This document shows, piece after piece, positions 1 through 5,439 of a stretch of DNA of 5,439 nucleotides; the first letter of the stretch is position 1, and each line of letters begins with the position of its first letter. The stretch lies in assembly GCA_003542935.1 (NCBI GenBank), contig DPJQ01000044.1:6037-11475 (forward strand). Direction: 5' to 3'. The stretch comes from Lachnospiraceae bacterium. Its GTDB lineage: Bacteria; Bacillota; Clostridia; Lachnospirales; Lachnospiraceae. The position numbers and the translations under genes were made by a program. The notes beneath the pieces were generated by a model, which had not been told where the DNA came from, did not search any database, and was given only the letters and a program-made list of their open reading frames with translations.

Positions 1-690
1 CAGGCCAATATGAACAAGGCCCACCGGGACAGGATCGCTTTCATGCGCATCTGCTCGGGCCGTTTCGATGCGGGCATGGAGGTGTACCATGTGCAGGGCG
101 ACAGGAAGATGCGCCTGTCCCAGCCCCAGCAGATGATGGCCTCCGACCGCCATGTGGTGGAGGAAGCCTACGCCGGGGATATCATCGGCGTTTTTGATCC
201 GGGCATCTTCTCCATCGGCGATACGATCTGTATGCCGGGGAAACATTTTGCCTACGAGGGCATCCCCACCTTTGCGCCGGAGCATTTCGCCCGGGTGACG
301 CAGCTCGACACCATGAAACGCAAACAGTTTGTCAAAGGCATCAACCAGATCGCCCAGGAGGGAGCTATTCAGATCTTCCAGGAGTTCAATACGGGCCTGG
401 AGGAGATCATCGTGGGCGTGGTGGGCGTGCTGCAGTTTGATGTGCTCAAGTTTCGCCTGGAAAATGAGTACAAAGTGGATATCCGCCTGGATATGCTGCC
501 CTACGAGCACATCCGCTGGATCGCCAACAAGGATGAGGTGGACGTATCCCGCCTGACCGGCACCAGCGATATGAAGAAGGTGACGGATCTCAAGGGAAAT
601 CCGCTGCTTCTGTTCATCAATCCCTGGAGCGTGGGGATGGTGCAGGAGAGAAATGAGGGCCTCGAGCTGGCGGAATTCAGTAAAAATTAG
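1..690 (+). CDS. prfC: Peptide chain release factor 3 (RF3), C-terminal part; 5' end outside the window
   Basis: RF3 is a translational GTPase that acts on the ribosome in the cytoplasm and speeds removal of RF1/RF2 after peptide release. The frame is open from the first base (Gln-Ala-Asn before the first Met at 10), so that Met is internal, not a start. The 229 residues seen correspond to roughly the last 43% of a protein usually about 530 residues long. The GTPase domain is upstream of the window; what remains is domain II and the C-terminal domain. Diagnostic RF3 wording includes QANMNKAHRDRIAFMR at the left edge, VEEAYAGDIIGVFDPG, IPTFAPEHFARV, and VGVLQFDVLKFRLENEY near 420-470. EF-G and tetracycline-resistance GTPases lack this VLQFDV context. 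The TAG stop is at 688-690. No convincing terminator follows; a run of eight T (712-719) lacks a GC-rich stem. Reading identity from the partial protein is secure. Confidence 0.95.
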   Translation, partial: QANMNKAHRDRIAFMRICSGRFDAGMEVYHVQGDRKMRLSQPQQMMASDRHVVEEAYAGDIIGVFDPGIFSIGDTICMPGKHFAYEGIPTFAPEHFARVTQLDTMKRKQFVKGINQIAQEGAIQIFQEFNTGLEEIIVGVVGVLQFDVLKFRLENEYKVDIRLDMLPYEHIRWIANKDEVDVSRLTGTSDMKKVTDLKGNPLLLFINPWSVGMVQERNEGLELAEFSKN

Positions 691-711
691 GACCCGGATT
701 GTATAAAAACC

Positions 712-740
712 TTTTTTTTGTCCGAGAATTTTGCTATAAT
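712..740 (+). promoter_or_regulatory. Predicted extended -10 promoter for the Asp23-family gene
   Basis: A perfect TATAAT lies at 735-740, preceded by TG at 732-733 with one base between, which is the extended -10 form (TGCTATAAT). With a 17-base spacer the -35 hexamer would be TTTTTT at 712-717, a poor match, but extended -10 promoters depend less on it. Transcription would begin near 746-748, giving a leader of about 59 nt. The region is AT-rich compared with the flanking genes, as expected of a sigma-A type promoter. Prediction from sequence only. Confidence 0.7.
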
Positions 741-752
741 ACAAAAAATATA

Positions 753-786
753 TCCCGTGACCGGGAATAGTTGCCATATGGTATGG
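753..786 (+). other. Two short inverted repeats in the 5' leader of the Asp23-family gene
   Basis: Between the predicted transcription start and the ribosome binding site there are two small perfect inverted repeats: TCCCG-N4-CGGGA (753-766) and CCATA-N3-TATGG (774-786). Both could form 5-bp hairpins in the leader RNA. The second lies just upstream of the AAGGAGG at 793-799. Neither is followed by a T run, so neither is a terminator. They match no riboswitch or protein operator I recognise and could be chance. Confidence 0.3.
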
Positions 787-792
787 ATGTCC

Positions 793-800
793 AAGGAGGA
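793..800 (+). promoter_or_regulatory. Strong ribosome binding site of the Asp23-family gene
   Basis: AAGGAGGA is close to the full anti-Shine-Dalgarno complement and sits 6 nt (counted from the last G at 799) before the ATG at 806. This fixes the start codon and suggests high translation, in keeping with the abundance usual for Asp23-family proteins in Firmicutes. Confidence 0.85.
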
Positions 801-805
801 ACAAT

Positions 806-1201
806 ATGGAAGATGTAAAGATAGATGAGAGAGATACTTATACTATTTATGATGACCAGTCCATAGGAAAGGTACAGATCGCCGATGAAGTGGTGGCGAT
901 CATCGCGGGGCTGGCTGCCACGGAGACGGAGGGTGTGGCTTCCATGAACGGCCATATCACCAACGAGCTGGTTCAGCGGTTGGGCAAGAAAAATCTCTCC
1001 AAGGGAGTGCGCATTGAGGTGACGGACGGTGTCGTCCATGTGGATCTGTCGCTGTATCTGAAATATGGTTACAGCATTCCCGATACCAGTGCGCAGGTAC
1101 AGGAAAAGGTAAAGACGGCGATCGAGAATATGACCGGGCTTACGGTCTCCGAGGTAAATATCAGTATTGCCGGTGTGGACGTTGAAAAGGTAAAAGATTG
1201 A
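806..1201 (+). CDS. Asp23/Gls24 family envelope stress response protein (YqhY-like)
   Basis: This is a 131-residue soluble protein with no signal peptide or membrane segment, so probably cytoplasmic. The Asp23/Gls24 (formerly DUF322) domain covers about residues 20-128. Its hallmark GKVQIADEVVAIIAGLAA (21-38) leads into the TETEGVASM stretch, then a glycine-lysine turn, GVRIEVTDG and alternating hydrophobic strands (VVHVDLSLYL), and a C-terminal helix-strand unit (VQEKVKTAIENM, then VSEVNISIAGVDV). Family members associate with the membrane through partners (Asp23 with AmaP in Staphylococcus) or, as YqhY in Bacillus, are linked genetically to acetyl-CoA carboxylase. The position next to nusB matches yqhY of Bacillus, which favours that subgroup. 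Neither accB/accC nor amaP is visible here; prfC lies upstream. It has its own extended -10 promoter and is followed by a strong terminator, so it is probably largely monocistronic. The biochemical role is not settled from sequence. Confidence 0.92.
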   Translation: MEDVKIDERDTYTIYDDQSIGKVQIADEVVAIIAGLAATETEGVASMNGHITNELVQRLGKKNLSKGVRIEVTDGVVHVDLSLYLKYGYSIPDTSAQVQEKVKTAIENMTGLTVSEVNISIAGVDVEKVKD

Positions 1202-1229
1202 GTAGAGCATAGAAAAGGGAAAACTGCAC

Positions 1230-1257
1230 AGGGGGTCTTGACATAGACCCCCTTTTT
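1230..1257 (+). terminator. Rho-independent terminator between the Asp23-family gene and nusB
   Basis: A 9-bp perfect stem, AGGGGGTCT (1230-1238) with AGACCCCCT (1245-1253), closes a 6-nt loop TGACAT. The stem runs into five T (1253-1257). The terminator ends 29 nt after it begins and lies 28 nt past the preceding stop and 16 nt before the nusB ATG. It should end transcripts coming from the promoter at 735-740. The sequence TTGACA (1238-1243), a perfect -35 consensus, spans the last stem base and most of the loop. Confidence 0.88.
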
Positions 1258-1263
1258 CCGTAT

Positions 1264-1268
1264 GGAGG
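1264..1268 (+). promoter_or_regulatory. Ribosome binding site that sets the nusB start at 1274
   Basis: GGAGG lies 5 nt before the ATG at 1274. An in-frame ATG at 1262 overlaps this motif and has only the terminator's T run and CCG upstream, so it has no binding site of its own. This makes 1274 the better start and gives the usual NusB beginning, MKRRELRE. Confidence 0.75.
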
Positions 1269-1273
1269 AAGCG

Positions 1274-1774
1274 ATGAAGCGGAGGGAACTGAGGGAGAAC
1301 ATTTTTAAACTCCTGTTTGTGAGCCTGTTCACGGACAGAGAGGAGATGCCGGAGCAGCTTCGGCTGTACTTTGAGGGCATAGAGCAGCTGGAGGAGAAAG
1401 ACAGGACGTATATGGAGACCAAGGTGGATCAGGTGCTGGCCCGGGCGGAGGAGACCGACAGGCTGTTGAACCAGGTGTCCAGGGGCTGGAAGACGAGCCG
1501 CATGAACCGGGTGGATCTGACGATCCTGCGCCTGGCGGTCTATGAGATGCGGTATGACGACAGTGTGCCGGTGAGCGTGGCCATCAATGAGGCGGTGGAG
1601 CTGGGCAAACGGTTTGGCGGTGATGATTCCGGATCGTTTATCAACGGGATCCTGGGGAAGATCGCGGCCATGGATGAGAGGGAGAAAGAACCGAATGCCG
1701 CAGTTTTGGGGGATATGCCGGATGCCGCAGCGTCCGGTGGACAGTTTTCGGACGGGCCGGGGCAACGCTCCTGA
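1274..1774 (+). CDS. nusB: Transcription antitermination factor NusB
   Basis: NusB binds BoxA RNA together with NusE (ribosomal protein S10) and helps RNA polymerase resist termination, mainly in rRNA operons. From the ATG at 1274 the protein has 166 residues. The basic N-terminus KRRELRENIFKLLF (2-15) is the typical opening of the all-helical NusB fold. The core shows the conserved VDLTILRLAVYEM segment and then VAINEAVELGKRFG followed by SFINGILGKI (121-130). The fold should end near residue 133. About 33 further residues, rich in Ala, Gly, Asp and Pro, form a tail that most NusB proteins lack and that looks disordered. The gene follows a strong terminator and probably heads the nusB-xseA-xseB-ispA-dxs unit, yet no clear promoter is visible directly before it. 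In Bacillus nusB is followed by folD; here the next gene is xseA. Identity is confident; the start could also be 1262, adding four residues. Confidence 0.94.
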   Translation: MKRRELRENIFKLLFVSLFTDREEMPEQLRLYFEGIEQLEEKDRTYMETKVDQVLARAEETDRLLNQVSRGWKTSRMNRVDLTILRLAVYEMRYDDSVPVSVAINEAVELGKRFGGDDSGSFINGILGKIAAMDEREKEPNAAVLGDMPDAAASGGQFSDGPGQRS

Positions 1775-1885
1775 AATGTCTGTTCCGGAAATTGCCCGCT
1801 GGTCGCCGTGGCTGTCTGTGTAAGAATGCACTGCGGCAGGAGATGGCAGAGGCGGATGGAGAAAGCAGGAAGGAAGTAGAACTCT

Positions 1886-3103
1886 ATGGCACAGACGGCA
1901 AGGGCCTACACGGTGGGCCAGGTAAACACATATATCCGGAATATGTTCTCCCAGGATTTTATGCTGCGGAACATTGCGGTGCGGGCGGAGGTCAGTAACT
2001 GCAAATATCACGGCTCGGGACATATTTATTTTTCGCTGAAAGATGAGACCGGTTCCCTGGCCTGTGTAATGTTCGCGGGAAACCGGCGGGGACTGGCGTT
2101 TCGGATGAAAGACGGCGATAAAGTCGTGGTGAGCGGCAGCGTCAGCGTATATGAGAGGGACGGCAAGTACCAGCTCTACGCGAAGCAGATCACCCTGGAG
2201 GGGGCCGGGCAGCTCTATGAGCGGTATCTGCTCTTAAAGCAGGAGCTGGAGGATATGGGAATGTTTGCGGCCCAGTATAAGCAGCCGATTCCCCGTCTGG
2301 TGAGGCGCCTTGGCGTGGTGACGGCTCCCACGGGGGCGGCGGTGCAGGATATCCGTAATATCAGCCTGCGGCGGAATCCCTACGTGCAGATCATTCTGTA
2401 TCCGGCTCTGGTGCAGGGCGCGGGGGCGAAGGAGAGCATCGTCCGGGGGATCGAGACTTTAGATGCGGCCGGGGTGGATGTGATGATCGTGGGCCGCGGC
2501 GGCGGTTCCATCGAGGATCTGTGGGCCTTTAATGAAGAGTGCGTGGCCCGTGCCATTTTCGAGTGCCGGACGCCGGTGATCTCGGCGGTGGGCCATGAGA
2601 CGGATACCACCATCGCGGATTTTGTGGCGGATCTGCGGGCTCCCACTCCCTCGGCGGCGGCGGAGCTGGCGGTGATGGACCTGCGGGAATATCTGCGCAC
2701 CCTGAACCAGTATAAAGGCCGTATGGAACAGGCGGTGGAAAACAGAATATATGACTGCCGGGAACGGGCCTTTCGCTACAGCCGCCAGCTGGAGTATCTG
2801 AGCCCGGAGAACCAGATCCGGGAGAAACGTCAGATCCTGATCGATATGAGAGAAAAGCTGGAGGACAGGATGCGGCGCAGGCTGGAGGACTCTCATCATC
2901 TGCTGGGCCTGTACATTGAGAAAATGAAAGGGCTGTCGCCCCTTGCCAAGCTGAACCAGGGATTTTCCTATGTGGAAGGAGCGGACGGGCGGAATGTGGC
3001 GTCCATCGCAGGCGTGGCGAAAGGAGACCAGCTGAATATTCAGGTTACAGACGGGCGGATCGGGGCCGTAGTGCAGGAGGTATGTGCTGTAGAGCGGTCA
3101 TAG
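1886..3103 (+). CDS. xseA: Exodeoxyribonuclease VII large subunit
   Basis: XseA is the catalytic subunit of exonuclease VII, which degrades single-stranded DNA from both ends to short acid-insoluble, then soluble oligonucleotides and assembles with several XseB chains. The 405-residue product has normal length. Residues about 7-100 form the N-terminal OB-fold that binds ssDNA (YTVGQVNTYI, then GHIYFSLKD). The catalytic domain follows, with TAPTGAAVQDI (D155), VGRGGGSIEDLWAFNEE (202-218) and AVGHETDTTIADFVADLRAP (H237, D240), all hallmarks of the family. Residues about 265-350 are helical and charged, the long coiled-coil region that holds XseB. The C-terminus, from LSPLAKLNQGFSYV, is the usual beta-rich closing segment. 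The start is firm: an in-frame TAG lies at 1877-1879, just upstream, and AAGGAAG (1870-1876) lies 9 nt before the ATG. It is separated from nusB by 111 nt and from xseB by about 88-112 nt. Confidence 0.97.
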   Translation: MAQTARAYTVGQVNTYIRNMFSQDFMLRNIAVRAEVSNCKYHGSGHIYFSLKDETGSLACVMFAGNRRGLAFRMKDGDKVVVSGSVSVYERDGKYQLYAKQITLEGAGQLYERYLLLKQELEDMGMFAAQYKQPIPRLVRRLGVVTAPTGAAVQDIRNISLRRNPYVQIILYPALVQGAGAKESIVRGIETLDAAGVDVMIVGRGGGSIEDLWAFNEECVARAIFECRTPVISAVGHETDTTIADFVADLRAPTPSAAAELAVMDLREYLRTLNQYKGRMEQAVENRIYDCRERAFRYSRQLEYLSPENQIREKRQILIDMREKLEDRMRRRLEDSHHLLGLYIEKMKGLSPLAKLNQGFSYVEGADGRNVASIAGVAKGDQLNIQVTDGRIGAVVQEVCAVERS

Positions 3104-3178
3104 CGGCGATGTGGTGTGCCGCCATAACTGTGCTGTGGGCCTGCGCATTTTCAGGGGCACGTTGCAGGAAGGTGAGCT

Positions 3179-3207
3179 AAGGAGTATTGTTATGATGAAT
3201 GAGGAGG
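3179..3207 (+). promoter_or_regulatory. Two ribosome binding sites offering alternative xseB starts
   Basis: AAGGAG (3179-3184) is 7 nt before tandem ATG codons at 3192 and 3195. A second, richer motif AGGAGG (3202-3207), continued by GGAGGAG to 3213, is 8 nt before the ATG at 3216. Both are well placed. If the first start is used, the second motif is translated as Glu-Glu-Gly-Gly, which looks more like a binding site than protein. The second start gives an N-terminus of ordinary length for XseB. Confidence 0.55.
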
Positions 3208-3215
3208 GAGGAGTC

Positions 3216-3434
3216 ATGCAGGAAACAGATCAGGAAGAATTGACGCTGGAGCAGGCTTTCGGCGGGCTGGACGCCATTGTGGAAAAACTGGAAAGCCGTG
3301 AGATCAGCCTTGAGGATTCCTTTACGGAATATAAAAAGGGCATGGAGCTGTTGAAACTTTGCAATGAGAAGATTGACCGTGTGGAGAAGAAAATGCTGCA
3401 GATCAATGAAAATGGTGAATACAGTGAGTTTTGA
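3216..3434 (+). CDS. xseB: Exodeoxyribonuclease VII small subunit
   Basis: XseB is the small helical subunit that binds along the coiled coil of XseA and is needed for exonuclease VII activity. The 72-residue product fits the family (about 60-85 residues). Conserved wording runs LTLEQAFGGLDAIVEKLES (9-27), then ISLEDSFTEYKKGMELLKLCNEKIDRVEKKM (30-60), two amphipathic helices joined by a short turn. The C-terminus INENGEYSEF is typical of clostridial members. The start at 3216 has AGGAGG 8 nt upstream; a start at 3192 with its own AAGGAG would give 80 residues (prefix MMNEEGGV) and cannot be excluded. An open frame back to a GTG at 3111 exists but lacks a ribosome binding site. The gene lies between xseA and ispA, and its last 23 bases overlap the probable start of ispA, suggesting coupled translation. 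Confidence 0.93.
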   Translation: MQETDQEELTLEQAFGGLDAIVEKLESREISLEDSFTEYKKGMELLKLCNEKIDRVEKKMLQINENGEYSEF

Positions 3435-4308
3435 ACAGGAATTAAATGAAAGAAAAAATCACATAGAGGCATGTCTGCAGTCCTGTCTGCCGGAGGAGTC
3501 CGGTTTTGCGAAGAGGCTGGCGGAGGCCATGAATTACAGTATGACGGCGGGAGGAAAGCGTCTGCGTCCGATGCTTTTGATGGAGGCCTTCCGGTTGTTC
3601 GGGGGCAGCGGCAAGCTGGCGGAGCCTTTTATGGCGGCCATCGAGATGATCCACACCCATTCACTGATTCACGACGATCTGCCCGCGCTGGACAATGACA
3701 ACCTGCGCCGGGGCAGGGAGACCACCCATGTGGTTTACGGGGAGGCTCTTGGTATCCTGAGCGGGGATGCACTGCTTAATTACGCCTACGAGACGGCTTT
3801 TCGGGCTTTTGCGCTGGGAGACCCGGCCCTGGTGGGGCGGGCCCTGACGGTTCTGGCCGACAAGTCCGGTATCCATGGGATGCTGGGGGGTCAGAGTGTG
3901 GATGTGATGAACGACGGCAAACCGTTGTCCGGTGAACTGCTGCAGTATATCTATGAAAATAAGACAGGGCGGCTCCTGGAGGCCCCGCTGATGATCGGCG
4001 CGATCCTGGCCGGAGCGCCAAAGGAGCATGTAATGGCCATGGAGCGGGTGGGAGCACTGGTGGGTATGGCTTTCCAGATCCAGGATGATATCCTTGATGT
4101 GACGGGTGATACGCAGGAGCTGGGCAAACCGGTATTCAGCGATGCGAAGAACCACAAAGTTACCTATGTTACACTGCATGGTCTTGAGGAAGCCCGCGCC
4201 GAGGTGGCCCGGTTATCGGACAAAGCCATGGCTGTGCTGGATGAGCTGCCCCGGCAGAACCCATTTTTGCGGGAGCTGATTGCCAGCCTGGTGACGCGGA
4301 GAAAGTAA
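3412..4308 (+). CDS. ispA: Farnesyl diphosphate synthase-type polyprenyl synthetase
   Basis: This short-chain trans-prenyltransferase condenses DMAPP/GPP with IPP in the cytoplasm, giving FPP (perhaps GGPP) for undecaprenyl phosphate and quinone side chains. The 298-residue product matches the usual ~295-300. It has GGKRLRP (47-53, IPP binding), the first Asp-rich motif DDLPALD (88-94; the bacterial DDx4D form), NLRRGRETTH after it, GGQSVD, KTGRLLEAP and the second Asp-rich motif QDDILD (224-229). The fifth residue before the first motif is His83, where FPP synthases usually carry an aromatic residue; this site controls product length. The start is uncertain: ATG 3412 is chosen, with ATG 3406, GTG 3415 and GTG 3424 as alternatives. 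None has a strong ribosome binding site and all lie inside xseB, so translation is probably coupled to xseB. dxs follows after 10 nt, linking both isoprenoid genes. Confidence 0.94.
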   Translation: MVNTVSFEQELNERKNHIEACLQSCLPEESGFAKRLAEAMNYSMTAGGKRLRPMLLMEAFRLFGGSGKLAEPFMAAIEMIHTHSLIHDDLPALDNDNLRRGRETTHVVYGEALGILSGDALLNYAYETAFRAFALGDPALVGRALTVLADKSGIHGMLGGQSVDVMNDGKPLSGELLQYIYENKTGRLLEAPLMIGAILAGAPKEHVMAMERVGALVGMAFQIQDDILDVTGDTQELGKPVFSDAKNHKVTYVTLHGLEEARAEVARLSDKAMAVLDELPRQNPFLRELIASLVTRRK

Positions 4309-4318
4309 GGGTACGGTT

Positions 4319-5439
4319 ATGATACTGGAAAAAATAAGAAAGGCAAATGACGTAAAGAAGCTGGATATGGAGCAGCTGCCTCTTCTGGCCGATGAGATCC
4401 GTCAGTTTCTGATTGAAAAGATCAGTGTCACCGGCGGTCATCTGGCTTCCAATCTGGGCGTGGTGGAACTCACCATCGCCCTGCACCGGATACTGGATTT
4501 CCCCGGGGATAAGCTGATCTGGGATGTGGGCCATCAGGCCTATACCCACAAGATCCTGACCGGGCGCAGGGAAGGGTTTGATATGCTTCGGATGCAGGGG
4601 GGGCTGAGCGGTTTTCCCAAGCGCAGCGAGAGTGACTGTGACGCCTTTGACACGGGACACAGCACCACCTCTCTGGCCGCGGGGCTGGGGTATGTGCAGG
4701 CCAGGGATCTGCTGAAACAGAATTACAAGGTATTTTCCGTGATCGGGGACGGTTCCCTGACCGGGGGAATGGCTTTTGAGGCCCTCAATAACGCGGCGGA
4801 TCTGAAAACGAACTATGTTATGGTTCTGAACGATAACACCATGTCCATTTCCCCCAATGTGGGCGGCGTCTCCCGCTATCTCGGTGACATACGGACGACG
4901 GCAGCCTACACTGACCTGAAAATGGGAGTGACCAACGCGTTAAAGCGGGTGCCCGGCGTGGGTGAACATATAGTGACGACTTTGCGCAGGACAAAAAGCA
5001 GTATCAAACAGCTGGTGATCCCGGGGATGCTTTTTGAGGATCTGGGCATCACCTACCTGGGCCCGGTGGACGGGCACAATATCCGGCAGATGATCCGGGT
5101 ATTTCGGGAAGCGGCCCGGATGGAGGGCCCTGTTATCGTCCATGTGCTGACAAAAAAGGGCTGCGGGTATTCTCCGGCGGAGCATCATCCCGACCATTTT
5201 CACGGGACAGGCCCCTTTGAGGTTGAGACGGGGCGCCCGAAGAAGGCCAAGCAGAAACCGGATTATACGGATATATTCGCCGCATTTATGAAAAAAAGCG
5301 GTCTGGAGCATCCCAGAGTGGTGGCTGTAACGGCGGCCATGCAAGAAGGGACGGGGCTGAAACAGTTCGGAAAGGCATATCCTGACAGACTTTTTGACGT
5401 GGGCATTGCCGAGCAGCATGCGGTGACTTTTGCGGCGGG
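4319..5439 (+). CDS. dxs: 1-deoxy-D-xylulose-5-phosphate synthase, N-terminal part; 3' end outside the window
   Basis: Dxs is the thiamine diphosphate enzyme that joins pyruvate and glyceraldehyde 3-phosphate with loss of CO2, the entry step of the MEP isoprenoid pathway. The frame is open from ATG 4319 to the window end: 373 residues of a protein usually about 620. The N-terminal domain shows GGHLASNLGVVELTIALH (39-56, His41), DVGHQAYTHKILTGR (69-83, His72), FDTGHSTTSLAAG (110-122), and the thiamine-binding motif from GDG (143-145) to NDN (171-173) with the standard spacing. YLGPVDGH follows, then a variable linker (near 315-330). The window ends nine residues after Glu365 of DVGIAEQHA, the conserved glutamate that activates thiamine in the central domain. 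The pyrimidine-binding remainder and transketolase C-domain are outside. AAGGG (4307-4311) overlaps the ispA stop, 7 nt before the ATG, so the two genes are probably co-transcribed and coupled. All key residues seen are intact. Confidence 0.96.
   Translation, partial: MILEKIRKANDVKKLDMEQLPLLADEIRQFLIEKISVTGGHLASNLGVVELTIALHRILDFPGDKLIWDVGHQAYTHKILTGRREGFDMLRMQGGLSGFPKRSESDCDAFDTGHSTTSLAAGLGYVQARDLLKQNYKVFSVIGDGSLTGGMAFEALNNAADLKTNYVMVLNDNTMSISPNVGGVSRYLGDIRTTAAYTDLKMGVTNALKRVPGVGEHIVTTLRRTKSSIKQLVIPGMLFEDLGITYLGPVDGHNIRQMIRVFREAARMEGPVIVHVLTKKGCGYSPAEHHPDHFHGTGPFEVETGRPKKAKQKPDYTDIFAAFMKKSGLEHPRVVAVTAAMQEGTGLKQFGKAYPDRLFDVGIAEQHAVTFAA

Noticed and set aside
690..723. Possible terminator of prfC at the run of eight T (712-719)
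   Set aside because: The sequence before the T run has no GC-rich stem; only scattered 2-4 bp pairings are possible. The T run more likely serves as the poor -35 region of the next promoter.
1182..1213. Possible nusB promoter at the end of the Asp23 gene (TTGAAA 1182-1187)
   Set aside because: At 17 nt the matching -10 would be GAGCAT, two of six matches, and transcripts would run straight into the terminator at 1230-1257.
1792..1998. A 68-codon TTG-started frame in the nusB-xseA gap
   Set aside because: More than half of it lies inside xseA in another frame, the start codon is rare with no good ribosome binding site, and nothing in the product is recognisable.
734..2023. A 429-codon open frame on the minus strand across the Asp23 gene, nusB and the start of xseA
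   Set aside because: It is antisense to three well-identified genes, crosses their terminator and promoter region, shows no recognisable domain, and its residue make-up (rich in His, Arg, Leu, Pro) is typical of a shadow frame.
3111..3215. N-terminal extension of XseB to a GTG at 3111
   Set aside because: No ribosome binding site, an unusual Cys/Arg-rich prefix unlike XseB, and two much better starts downstream.
4169..4660. A 163-codon open frame on the minus strand across the ispA-dxs junction
   Set aside because: Antisense to the conserved ends of both genes; composition and lack of motifs indicate a shadow.
4940..5419. A 159-codon open frame on the minus strand inside dxs
   Set aside because: It lies wholly opposite conserved Dxs sequence and shows no motif or ribosome binding site.

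Overview
This window is a stretch of a bacterial core genome, most likely from a Bacillota Clostridia of the Lachnospiraceae type. Supporting signs are the Asp23-nusB-xseA-xseB-ispA-dxs gene order, the strong AAGGAGG-type ribosome binding sites, and the protein wording of IspA, XseB and Dxs. The species cannot be named from the sequence, and base composition looks moderately GC-rich by eye. All supported genes lie on the + strand. The first gene (prfC) and the last gene (dxs) are cut by the window edges.

Layout. Positions 1-690 hold the 3' end of prfC (release factor RF3). A short intergenic region follows, with a good extended -10 promoter (TG-n-TATAAT, 732-740) and a roughly 59-nt leader. 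Next is a 131-residue Asp23/Gls24-family protein (YqhY-like, 806-1201). A clear rho-independent terminator (1230-1257) separates it from nusB (1274-1774). After a 111-nt gap without a gene come xseA (1886-3103), xseB (about 3216-3434), ispA (about 3412-4308, overlapping xseB) and dxs (4319 to the window end, open). There is no gene-free stretch longer than 300 bases.

How the genes relate. nusB, xseA, xseB, ispA and dxs run closely spaced in one direction and probably form one transcription unit. NusB works in transcription antitermination, chiefly of rRNA operons. XseA and XseB are the two subunits of exonuclease VII. Dxs makes the first committed MEP-pathway intermediate and IspA condenses C5 units into farnesyl or longer prenyl diphosphates. 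The order matches the well-known Bacillus subtilis arrangement yqhY-nusB-folD-xseA-xseB-ispA-dxs, except that folD is missing here. prfC upstream is not part of that arrangement as I know it.

Novelty. I do not see an undescribed system; this is ordinary conserved housekeeping DNA. The points worth a second look are modest: a strong terminator directly upstream of nusB with a perfect TTGACA in its loop, a histidine in IspA at the position that controls product chain length, the absent folD with a tail on NusB, and two competing starts for xseB.
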